A stretch of DNA of 16,429 nt from Pavlovales sp. CCMP2436 (Eukaryota; Haptophyta; Pavlovophyceae; Pavlovales): contig MU631396.1 in the NCBI GenBank assembly GCA_026770615.1, positions 29,016 through 45,444 on the forward strand, given 5' to 3'. The translations under genes and the position numbers were made by a program. The notes below the pieces were generated by a model, which had not been told where the DNA came from, made no database searches, and saw only the letters and a program-made list of their open reading frames with translations. Of this stretch, positions 1 through 7,297 are shown one piece after another; the stretch's first letter is position 1; the number at the start of each line of letters is the position of its first letter.

Positions 1-8
1 GCTGTCCT

Positions 9-129
9 TACTAGCACGCACACGTGCTAGTAACAATCCCACTAGCACGCACACGTGCTAGTAGGAAGACGCTACTAGCACGCACACGTGCTAGTAACTG
101 TCCCCTACTAATGGCGCACGCATTACTAA
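9..129. repeat. Palindromic minisatellite, four units
   Basis: Three near-identical units (9-32, 41-63, 73-96) and one degenerate unit (106-128) recur every 31-33 bp. Each of the first three is an inverted repeat, arm TACTAGCACG against CGTGCTAGTA around a CACA spacer, and each contains the CACGTG hexamer. The fourth keeps the TACTA..GCAC..TACTA layout but has lost much of the symmetry. The array starts at the window edge, so its full length is unknown. The units read as LARTRAS-type peptides in one frame, but I regard this as incidental. Confidence 0.9.
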
Positions 130-1100
130 TGGCGACGAGCCCTCCTTCCAGCACTGCGCGCGAGCGCGGGCACCCGCAACTCGGCCGCAAGGCCGCACGC
201 GGGTATGGCGGGATGTGGAGGGGGACAAGCACGGCTGACAATGCCGTGCCGCGCGCGCCGCCATCGGCGTGCATGACCGCGGCCGACAAGGCCGGGGTGG
301 AGCTTTTCGTCCCAATGGTGCGCTGCTGCGCTCCCGGGCAGGGCGTGCAGTTGGAGCCGCGGTGGTCGGCGGAAGGCTGGGGGTACACAGCGTGGCGCAA
401 CGTCGAGCAGCATGCGCCGCGGGGTCGGTACCCGGGTGCGTGCGACGAAGCTGCGGCGGGCGACGGGTGAGAGGCGCGCCTAGAGGCAATCTGGGGCTGG
501 CTTGTGACGGTTCTTCCGTCCGACGTCGACTTCAAGATTGCGCCGTGGTTCGCGAGAGGGGGGCGCGTAATGTTCGTGCTCACCGCCCGCGTGGCCATCG
601 CGCCGCTGCGGCAGCGGGCGGCGGGTGGCAAGAGCCACGGGAGGGCGGCGGGTGGCAAGAGCCACGGTGGCAGGGCTTCACGCGCGCGCCGGGCAGCGGA
701 GCGCGTAGCGAAGCGCGCAGCGGAGCGCGCAGCGGCGCCCGCGCCCGCTGGCGCGCCCGCTGACGCGAGGACCGAGGAGCTGATGGTGCCATCTCCCGTG
801 GAGGACGCGGCAACAAGTGTGGCAGCGGCTCCGGCCGCTGCCACTCCCGCTAACGCGCCCGCTGCCGAGGTTGCGCGTTTGTCGCAGACATCGCAGGTTT
901 TGCCGCCGTCGCTGCCGCTGCTCGCTCTCTTTCACGCCGTGAGCAAGTTAATCCCAGAGCTCATCCCCGGGGCGGTCCATGTGGCCGGAATCCTGGCGAA
1001 CTGGGTTAGCAAGCCCGGCAAACACTCGAGATCGAGTGATGAGAGCAGCAGTGGTGACGACGACGGAAACAAAAAGAAACTGGCGGGCCTGACGCGGTGA
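24..1100 (+). CDS. Ala/Arg-rich hypothetical protein, two exons or stop-broken
   Basis: One frame stays open from position 24 to the TGA at 1098-1100, apart from a single TGA at 468-470. The start is unresolved because the first codons lie in the palindromic minisatellite. Before the stop the frame includes Trp/Gly/Cys-rich sequence; after it comes EARLEAIWGWL, two AAGGKSHG copies, an Ala/Arg stretch, a hydrophobic segment around LFHAVSKLIPELIPG and an acidic Ser/Asp tail ending KKKLAGLTR. The internal TGA lies inside GTGAGAGG (466-473), a good GT donor, so it may be intronic. An acceptor at 557-558 would give a 93-nt intron that preserves the frame, but it is not a strong acceptor. No family recognised. 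It could instead be a pseudogene or chance open frame in GC-rich DNA. Confidence 0.35.
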
Positions 1101-1146
1101 CGGCAACTCTGGCGAGGACTTGGGCACGTTCGGCAACTCAACGGAT

Positions 1147-1275
1147 GTAATTTTTGTCAGTGATGGCCCTTCAGCGGTCTCGGCCGTTGGAGGTACCTGC
1201 TGGCACGGCGGATTCACCTCTCAGAGTAAGTGACGTCGTTATGAACCGACGATGAGAGTCGAGCGGAATAAATTA
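1147..1275 (+). repeat. Dispersed 3'-end cassette, copy 1 (with AATAAA)
   Basis: About 128 bp beginning GTAATTTTTGTCAGTGATGG and ending GAGCGGAATAAATTA. It closely matches 8102-8234 and, in its 3' half, 8334-8422. Shared blocks include CAGTGATGGCCCTTCAGC, ACCTGCTGGCACGGCGG and GCGGAATAAAT. Here it begins 47 bp after the stop at 1100, so its AATAAA (1267-1272) could be the poly(A) signal of that gene. It may be the 3' end of a retroelement or the 3' UTR of a multicopy family. Confidence 0.8.
1267..1272 (+). terminator. AATAAA poly(A) signal
   Basis: AATAAA lies 167 nt after the stop at 1100 and is conserved at the same place in all three copies of the cassette. Cleavage site not determined. 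Confidence 0.5.
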
Positions 1276-1402
1276 CAAATTATTAGGGAGCGTTACTGAG
1301 CACACCTGTGATCCCTCTCGCATGATCACCACATAACATCAAACAAATTCTACCACCCTTCATTATATAACACCACCTAATTACAAACATTTCATATGGG
1401 AT

Positions 1403-1507
1403 GGGATTTCTCCTGTGCCTAGGGACCACCCTAAGCCAGAATGAGCCATGGGAAGTCTGCATCAGGATGCAGTCAGTCCATCACACTATCGCCAGCACAC
1501 ATCAGAG
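1403..1507 (+). repeat. ~105-bp structured repeat, copy 1
   Basis: Runs from GGGATTTCTCCTGTGCCTAG to about CACTATCGCCAGCACACATC and matches 2080-2181 in direct orientation with only a few substitutions. Both copies keep two small hairpins: CCTAGGG/CCCTAAG (one mismatch) around ACCA, and a perfect CTGCAT/ATGCAG stem around CAGG. There is no reading frame. Possible origins are a SINE-like retroposon, a MITE fragment, or an ncRNA-derived repeat. Confidence 0.8.
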
Positions 1508-2079
1508 CTGGACATGAATCCCACATATATTTAACAAATATTATCATTATCAGCGGAGCCATCAGTTATTGACTATATAGCGCTCATAATTTCAATTGCA
1601 CGCCCTGTATTTATATATATTAACAGAAATTCGAGCTGGCGAGCGCAAGGACGACAAGTGGGTTTATTGCGCAGCAATACGAGAGCTTATCGTGGAGTGC
1701 GCGCGACAGCGAGGACCCGCTCACACTTCCTGTCGGGTGGAGCTCGTCACGACCGCTCACGACAGCGCTCGTCCGGAGCCCGCCCCTCGAGGACCAGGCG
1801 GGACCTTCCTCTGCTGACTTCGACAAGTCCGGTAGTACCGGACTTATTTCGGAAATTAATCAAATACAGCGTCCGCCCATCGACTCGCGCGCGGCTTCCG
1901 TTCTTCACTCGCTGTCGGCCGCCCGTCGACTCACTCGTGACCTTCCTCCTCCTCTCGCTGCGGACGAGACCCAAGCTCGGCCACATCAAGCACGCCATCT
2001 TGCTCTTCTCGTAAAGGTGCCAAGACTCCCACCCTCTCTTGGGGATCTCTCAACCAATCTGACTCACGGACTAGAGATC
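1508..2079. other. Spacer between the two structured repeats
   Basis: AT-rich at 1510-1640 (runs such as TTTATATATATTAA), then more GC-rich from 1640 to 2030. Short frames exist on both strands but lack domains or convincing composition, so none is annotated. A 21-bp palindrome lies at 1825-1845. If the flanking repeats were terminal repeats of one element this would be its interior, but I see no element-encoded protein. Confidence 0.5.
1825..1845. repeat. 21-bp palindrome
   Basis: Arms AAGTCCGGTA and TACCGGACTT are perfectly complementary around a single G. It lies in non-coding spacer and has no evident regulatory partner. Confidence 0.75.
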
Positions 2080-2181
2080 GGGATTTCTCCTGTGCCTAGG
2101 GACCACCCTAAGCCAAAATGAGCCCTGGGAAGTCTGCATCAGGATGCAGTCAGTCCATCACACTATCGCCAGCCACATCAG
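2080..2181 (+). repeat. ~105-bp structured repeat, copy 2
   Basis: Second direct copy of the element at 1403-1507, starting GGGATTTCTCCTGTGCCTAG. Both hairpins are retained; differences are a few single-base changes and a 1-2 nt indel near GCCAGCCACATCA. It ends about 110 bp before the start of the acidic exon at 2294. Confidence 0.8.
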
Positions 2182-2217
2182 GACTTCTAGCAAGAACCAC
2201 ATTAAGGATTTTCCTAA

Positions 2218-2243
2218 TACCACATTAAAGCTTTAATGTGGTA
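2218..2243. repeat. 26-bp perfect palindrome
   Basis: TACCACATTAAAG is followed directly by its exact reverse complement, so the whole 26 bp is a palindrome without spacer. CCACATTAA also occurs at about 2197-2205. It lies about 50 bp upstream of the ATG at 2294 and could be a dimeric protein-binding site or the tip of a foldback element. Confidence 0.85.
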
Positions 2244-2293
2244 CATTCAGATCGCTTGTCACATTAGCACGAGGCACGGCGCGACGCGCAAGG

Positions 2294-4217
2294 ATGTCGT
2301 GGTGGCGGCCCTCAGCGATCGCACCACCCGATCAGCGGTTGCCCCTCTTCAGCCTGTACCCGCCGTCCAAGGATCTGCCGCTCGAGCCCGTGTCCGAGGC
2401 TGACGAGCTGCGCACGGCCGGCAAGGCCCCGAGGCACATCGTCGTGGACGAGGACGCGTCGGACACGCCGAGTGCCCAGGGCGTATTCAACGCGCTCTCT
2501 GCCGACGAGGCGGACGATGCTGACAAGGTGGACTCCCACCCCGGTCTAGAGATGGGAGTGGACAGCGACGATGAGGGGGATGCGGCGATGACAGATGAGG
2601 AGGAGGAGCACACGTTCAAGACGTCAGCTAAGGACTCGGGCAGGTTCAAGGAGTGGACGGCGGAGACACTCCGGAGGAAGTGCGACCAATCTATACCCGG
2701 CCGGCTGGTGCGTATGTTGCGCGAGACGCCCCCGTGTCATCGCCCCATCCCCGACCCTGAGTTCCCTGGGCTCGGCAGCCGCGCCTCGGCAGCCTCAACA
2801 CGCTAACCCGGGGCTCATCGCCTCGCGCACCAGGCCCCTCTCGCTTGCCGCTCGGGTCATCTCTACGCGCGTCGTCTCGCGCAGCCAAGCCGAGAGCTTC
2901 CGCGCCTCGTCGCTGCCAGTCGCGATGGACGCAATCGAGCTACGCCGAAAGGCCGACCAGGGCGAGGCAGACGCGCAGTTCCACCTCGGGCGCTTACACC
3001 ACATGGGCCAGAACGTGCCGCAGGACTACGCCGAGGCTGCTGTCCTCTTCCGCCGCGCAGCCGACCAGGGCCACTGGGACGCGCAGTTCCACTACGGGAT
3101 TTGCTTACGCGATGGTACGGGCGTGCCTTCGCGAGGCTGCTCGCCTCTTCCGCCGTGCTGCCAACAAGGGAAACGCGTGGGCGCAGTGCGAACTCGGGCG
3201 TTGCTACGCAATTGGTAATGGGATGCCGCAGGACGATGACGAGGCTGCTCGCCTCTACCGCCGCGCGGCCGAGCAGGGCTTCGCTAATGCGCAGTTCTCG
3301 CTCGGTCAATACTACGCATCAGGGGAGGGCGTGTTGCAGGACGATCGCGAGGCTGCTCGCCTCTTCGGCCTAGCAGCCGAGCAGGGGCATCAGTTGGCGC
3401 AGTCCAGCTTAGAGAATTGCTACGACGAAGGGAATGGCGTACCTCAGGACGATCGCGAGACCGCTCGCCTTTTCGGCCTGGCAGCCGAGCAGGGCAACGC
3501 TAAAGCGCAATTCAATCTCGCATTGCTTTACGAAGATGGCAAGGGCGTGCCGCAGGACGTTGGCGAAGCTGCTCGGCTCATCACCTCGCGGCCGAGCAGG
3601 GGCACGCTAATGCGCAATGCAGCCTCGCGTTTTTCTGCGAACATGGCAGGGGCGTGCCGCAGGACGTCGGCGAGGCTGCTCGCCTCTACCGCCTCGCGGC
3701 CGAGCAGGGTGAGGCTGGTGCGCAGGGCAATCTCGCGGTGCTCTACGTACACGGCAGGGGCGTGCCGCAGGATGTTGGCGAAGCTGCGCGCTATTTCCGC
3801 CTCGCAGCCGAGCAGGGTGACGCGATGTCCCAGCTCTACCTGGGCAAGCTCCTCCTCGAGATGGCGACTGAGGGAAGGGCGCTGCCTGCCGCGCCTGGAG
3901 AGGCCGCTCGATTCCTCGCGCAGGCTGCGCAGCAGACGAAAGACGAGGAGAGCTGTCTCAAGGCGCTCGCTGCGCTCAGCAAGTACGCGTACGAGCCCGA
4001 CGTCGTCAAGGCGTGCTGCATCGGCTGCGGCAAGACGCGGAAGCTCATGTTATGCTCCAAGTGCCTCACCACCAAGTTCTGTGGCACCGAGTGCGTCCGG
4101 CGCATGTGGCCTGTGCACAAGCAGAGTTGCAAGACCTTCGCCGCGACCCGGGAGGAGGCCGCGGCGGCAGCGGACGGCGGCGCGGACGAACACGGCGCGG
4201 CGCCGGCTGCCGAGTAG
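2294..4217 (+). CDS. Acidic / Sel1-repeat / MYND zinc-finger protein, two exons, frame-broken
   Basis: Predicted scaffold protein for protein-protein contacts. Exon 1 (2294-2711, 139 codons, phase 1) is acidic with a DSDDEGDAAMTDEEEE stretch. A GTATGT donor and CCAG acceptor (intron 2712-2919) join it in frame to LAMDAIELRRKADQG. Exon 2 holds nine 36-residue Sel1 units (pattern QGxAxAQxxLGxxYxxGxGVPQD..EAARLFRLAAE), then a MYND finger at 4017-4130 with C-x2-C, C-x2-C, C-x3-C and H-x3-C ligands, and a Gly/Ala/Asp tail. The Sel1 frame breaks twice: an 8-nt loss near 3135 in unit 2 and a 1-nt loss near 3576-3586 in unit 6; reading resumes correctly after each. Without the splice the best start is the ATG at 2925. 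Sel1 and MYND are near certain; the intron is inferred, and intactness is doubtful. Confidence 0.85.
2712..2919 (+). other. Predicted 208-nt intron
   Basis: Starts GTATGTTGCG and ends CGTCGCTGCCAG, with a pyrimidine-rich stretch before the acceptor. It joins exon 1 (ending with one leftover C at 2711) to TC at 2920-2921, making a Leu codon directly ahead of the Sel1 frame. The alternative is two separate genes: an acidic 170-codon frame ending at 2806 and a Sel1-MYND gene from 2925. Confidence 0.5.
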
Positions 4218-4340
4218 CATGCCTACTCGCCTCAGCCGTCCGGCTGGCCTCAGAGTCCGCACACTTTCAGCCACGCATTTTTTTTATCTAAATCATCAGT
4301 TAAGTTACGTCTTAGGTTAGCTACTGGCACTGTTTTAAAT

Positions 4341-4346
4341 AATAAA
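4341..4346 (+). terminator. AATAAA poly(A) signal of the Sel1-MYND gene
   Basis: AATAAA lies 124 nt after the stop at 4217, in an AT-rich tail. A genomic A8 run follows at 4373-4380, about 26 nt downstream, where a cleavage site would be expected. Confidence 0.6.
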
Positions 4347-4746
4347 GACGAATTTCATTTCTTAAAAAAAACTGTGCTGAAAGCACAAAAGTATAAATTA
4401 CGACGTTTTTTATGGCCTTTAGTCTTTCGCCGCTTCGTCAGCCCCCTGCTTGCATGGCGGACAACACTGACAATTGGCAGCATATAATCCCTCTGTGCCG
4501 AAATCCGAATTAGTGACGCGATTCCGCACTGGGGAGGGGGAAAAGTGGTGACCGGGACGAAGAAGTAGACATTGGTCACCCCTGCGCGCTAAGTGTCGAT
4601 AGCTGATGTCAAATAAAGCCCTCCTCGACGGTCGGAGCCCACCTCGTGTGCCTCTCAGGTGCCTCTAGGGTCAACAACATACTAAAGGTAACTAACATTT
4701 CCGATTTTCAGCATTCGGAAGCGGAAAGAAAGTCATGGTTCCCGAA

Positions 4747-4827
4747 GGGGTGCAGCGGAATTAGTGGCAGATTCGCAAATGGGGCGCCACCCCATTCACG
4801 AATCTGCAGCTAACTCTTCTGCACCCC
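4747..4827. repeat. 81-bp imperfect palindrome
   Basis: Nested complementary blocks in order: GGGGTGCAG, GCAGATTCG, ATGGGG, centre CGCCA, CCCCAT, CGAATCTGC, CTGCACCCC. It would fold into one long hairpin. It lies inside the 1.3-kb inverted-repeat element and is probably a decayed foldback transposon end. Confidence 0.8.
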
Positions 4828-5046
4828 AGCTAGTTCGTGAGTTGCTCCGGAGGATAATCACCGGACTTTTTTTGAAATTCCCCCCGGACTCGCCACTAAT
4901 TCGGATTTCGACCCCCTTGCCCTTTTTGCTAATACCACTCAGGTAGAACCCGACTTTTGTTAGGCCTCGCCGCAGCCCTGCGTTGCACACTTATTGAGCG
5001 TGTCGCCCATGGTCCAAATTATAATTAATACTATCTATATGTTACT

Positions 5047-5240
5047 GATAGGGATTCAACTTATTTCAAGCAGGCGTCTGACTTTCCTGGAAGTTTTGCT
5101 AGTCTGAGCGCCGCGTCGCCCATTGCCTGCTGCGTGCCTAAGTCAGCTGCGCGCTGGCTTGGGTGCCACTGCGCGTACCGGTGGATCTCCGGTATTGTGC
5201 CCGGGAAATGGCCTTTGGGGAGATGATCTGCTAATTGCTG
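5047..5240 (+). mobile_element. SINE-like repeat, copy a
   Basis: Begins GATAGGGATTCAAC and ends GAGATGATCTGCTAATTGCTG. Shares long blocks with copies at 5274, 8657 and 12066: TCTGAGCGC, GCGTCGCCCATTGCCTGC, GGATCTCCGGTA, TGTGCCCGGG, GAGATGATCTGCT. It carries a ~13-bp insertion after GGGATTCAA relative to the others. No terminal inverted repeats or reading frame. The RNA polymerase III origin implied by the name is only a possibility; GGGATTCAAGC weakly resembles a B box. Confidence 0.8.
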
Positions 5241-5273
5241 CTACTATCTAGGACCACCTGTTGAACCATTTAT

Positions 5274-5426
5274 GATAGGGATTCAAGCTGGCGTCGGACT
5301 GTTCTGAATATTGTGCTGGTCTGAGCGCTGCGTCGCCCATTGCCTGCTACGTGCCTTAGTCGGCTGCACTGGCTTGGGCGCCACCGCGCGTGCCGATGGA
5401 TCTCCGGTAGTGTGCCCGGGCAAGGG
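5274..5426 (+). mobile_element. SINE-like repeat, copy b
   Basis: Starts GATAGGGATTCAAGCTGGCG and follows the family through CCGATGGATCTCCGGTAGTG and GTGCCCGGGCAAGGG, then diverges before the GAGATGATCTGCT end. It is therefore 3'-truncated or joined to other sequence. It lies 33 bp after copy a in the same orientation. Confidence 0.8.
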
Positions 5427-5542
5427 CACAACAGGTCAGCAGCTGCTGCGGAAGCTGCCGAGAGCGACCGCTACCTGCGGGGTAATCGTCGTGCTCCGGC
5501 GCCGGCATTATAAAGCCGCTAAGCTTTTGCTAATTTCAATTA

Positions 5543-5708
5543 CAGTCATAGACGGGCATTAAGAAAGCTCGGCTATTAGTAACTGCGCCTCAATGTTTGA
5601 GCCAGTTACGCATTATTCGTATGTAATGTAACTATTGTTTGTATGTATTTTGCTAAAAAAGTGAGCCTAACTCTGGTTCTCTGCTTTCTTAATTCCCGTC
5701 TATGACTG
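5543..5708. mobile_element. MITE with 26-bp terminal inverted repeats and TA target duplication
   Basis: Left terminus 5543-5568 and right terminus 5683-5708 are inverted repeats matching at 25 of 26 positions; the outermost 14 nt are CAGTCATAGACGGG. TA flanks both ends (5541-5542, 5709-5710), as expected for Tc1/mariner-type insertion. The ~115-bp interior is AT-rich and non-coding, so movement would need a transposase from elsewhere. The near-perfect termini suggest recent activity. It sits directly against the right arm of the larger inverted-repeat element. Confidence 0.9.
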
Positions 5709-5825
5709 TATTCGACATCAGCTATCGACACTTAGCGCACATGGGCGACCAATGCCTACTTCTTTGTCCCGGCCACCACTTTTCTTCTTCCCCAGTGCGG
5801 AATCGCGCCACTAATTCGGATTTCG

Positions 5826-6354
5826 ACCCGTCCCCGCCACTAAGGCTGCTCAGACACACGACAATCGACGGCTCTCAGACTGGTGGTCACTGTCAACTCA
5901 CTGCCTACCTCATGAATCTAAGTCGTCGTCTATTTTTTTCGCTGTCGGCGCTCTTAGGCTGTTGCTCAGTGACGACGTACCCCTGAAAAAAGTAGGTGGT
6001 CGTGGCATGAAGCCGCGTAGGCCCGCAACCTGGGCGATCACTGGCTGAATTTGTCGGCCGCACACATCAAATTTGCCTGACTGCTGCTGCCTGTCTTCCT
6101 ATTAAGTAAGTCGTAATGTATAGAAAGTAGGTAGAGCAGTTTAAGTAAGGAGCAAGAAGAAGTCAAACGGGAGGAAGCAGCTCAAAAAAAGTCTTAGTTC
6201 AAAAAGTAGCTGCGTCCGGGTCTTTATCGGACAACTTTTGGGCTTGACTTCGTGGTGGCAATACTCAGAAACACAAGACGTCCTTCCCGCGACTCGAGGG
6301 TCGCCGGCAGAGGATCGTAACGCTTCGCTTACAGAGTATCTATATTGTAACATT
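5826..6354. other. Spacer with repeat debris, no gene recognised
   Basis: The segment at about 5848-5886 (CAGACACACGACAATCGACG onward) resembles 7666-7702, so it is likely part of another dispersed repeat. The rest is mixed, with A-rich runs at 6180-6210. Short frames on both strands show no domain. Confidence 0.5.
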
Positions 6355-6475
6355 CATCCACCACTTCTACCAGCTCCCCACTTCGGCGTAGCGCGTAGGA
6401 GCCTGCGTCGGAGCGCTAATCGATCAGCCTGACATGACTTGAAACACCGCCAGCCCGAACCCCCCTTCATTAATA
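6355..6475 (+). mobile_element. Foldback arm A (solo terminal repeat)
   Basis: Third copy of the arm that bounds the 6473-6975 element, abutting its left end head to head through the palindrome CATTAATATATTAATG (6468-6483). It lacks the inner TTTGTTTTCGGCTTCCTC part and so is truncated at its outer side. Differences from arm C are single substitutions and short indels near GACATGACTTGAAAC. Confidence 0.85.
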
Positions 6476-6975
6476 TATTAATGTAGGGGGGTTCGGGCTG
6501 ACGGTACGTTTCAAGTTCAAGTCAGGCTGATCTTAGCGCTCCGACGCAGGCTCCTACGCGCTACGCCGAAGTGGAGAGCTGGTAGAAGTGGTGGATGATG
6601 AGGAAGCCGAAAACAAAGCGCTGGCGTCGCTGCGCAACGCGGGGCCGCCAGACAGTGCGCAAGCAAGCGAGTCTATTGGTGATTCTCAACCGAGTGCCAG
6701 AGCCTTGCGCTACCCGCATGCGGTAAAACGGACAGGGGGAGAGACAGCTGGGCCGGGCAGTGGTGGCTACCATACCATAGCTGCCCAGGCGACATCGCCC
6801 AGCTGGTCGTAATATATTATATATAAGCGCTTTGTTTTCGGCTTCCTCATCATCCACCACTTCTACCAGCTCCCCACTTCGGCGTAGCGCATAGGAGCCT
6901 GCGTCGGAGCGCTAAGATCAGCCTGCCTTGAACTTGAAACGTACCGCCAGCCTGAACCCCCCTACATTAATATAT
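6473..6975. mobile_element. 503-bp foldback element with 150-bp terminal inverted repeats
   Basis: Arms B (6473-6622) and C (6826-6975) are both 150 nt and nearly exact reverse complements, ending outwardly in ATATATTAATGTAGGGGGG-type sequence and inwardly in AAACAAAGCGCT. The 203-bp interior contains a further hairpin (CAGCTGGGC..GCCCAGCTG). Because of the inverted arms, the same peptide start MVDDEEAENKAL appears on both strands; it is not evidence for a gene. No transposase is present, so the element is non-autonomous. Confidence 0.9.
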
Positions 6976-6976
6976 A

Positions 6977-7297
6977 TTGGGCACGCCGCCACCCTCACCG
7001 CCTCCATCGGCACTGGGCACGGCTGTCGCGGCGTCATTTCAGTCGAACTGCCCGAACTGCGCGGCCGTCAAGACGAACCAGCCGGCGGCGGCGGCGGCAA
7101 AGGTGACGGTTCAGAACCTCAGTATGGTCATCGCCATCCCCATCGTGGTCATCGGCGGCTGCTGCATGTGCTGGGTTCCGGCGTTCATCTTTCGCCGCCG
7201 CATCTACGACTCAGTGCGCGACGAGAAGAGCAAGCCTATGATTCAGCCTTCGTCTAGGCCGACGCTGCACTCCTCCACATCCGCATTCATCGTCTAA
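6977..7297 (+). pseudogene. 5'-truncated single-span membrane protein tail
   Basis: An open frame with good coding character begins at the edge of the foldback element and ends at TAA 7295-7297. It encodes a Pro-rich stalk (GTPPPSPPPSALG), a short Cys motif (CPNCAAVK), an Ala run, one membrane span (MVIAIPIVVIGGCCMCW region, about 7124-7195), a basic stop-transfer RRR and a Ser-rich cytosolic tail ending STSAFIV. The layout suits a type I surface protein. There is no ATG ahead of the span and no signal peptide, so the N-terminus was lost or is separated by the element. It could instead be a terminal exon whose intron carries the element. Confidence 0.6.

Larger units (their letters stand above)
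4499..5825. mobile_element. 1.3-kb element with 112-bp terminal inverted repeats
   Basis: Left arm 4499-4610 and right arm 5714-5825 are reverse complements at high identity over 112 nt each, with outer termini CGAAATCCGAATTAGTG and CACTAATTCGGATTTCG. The last 19 nt recur internally at 4892-4910, suggesting a nested or rearranged copy. The interior encodes no recognisable transposase, only other repeats (81-bp palindrome, two SINE-like copies, a MITE). It is a non-autonomous element or a foldback produced by two inverted insertions. No target duplication could be identified. Confidence 0.7.

Noticed and set aside
269..763. 164-codon plus frame overlapping the 24-1100 frame
   Set aside because: Arg/Gly/Ala-rich throughout without conserved features; the overlapping frame reads more like protein.
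1658..2014. 118-codon Arg/Ser-rich plus frame
   Set aside because: Composition of a GC-rich shadow frame, with no start context or domain.
3160..4320. Continuation of the middle Sel1 frame to 4320
   Set aside because: After about 3580 it is Arg/Ser-rich shadow; the Sel1 and MYND sequence is in the other frame.
6561..6860. Frames starting MVDDEEAENKAL on both strands
   Set aside because: They arise from the inverted arms B and C; the rest of each frame runs through the non-coding core.
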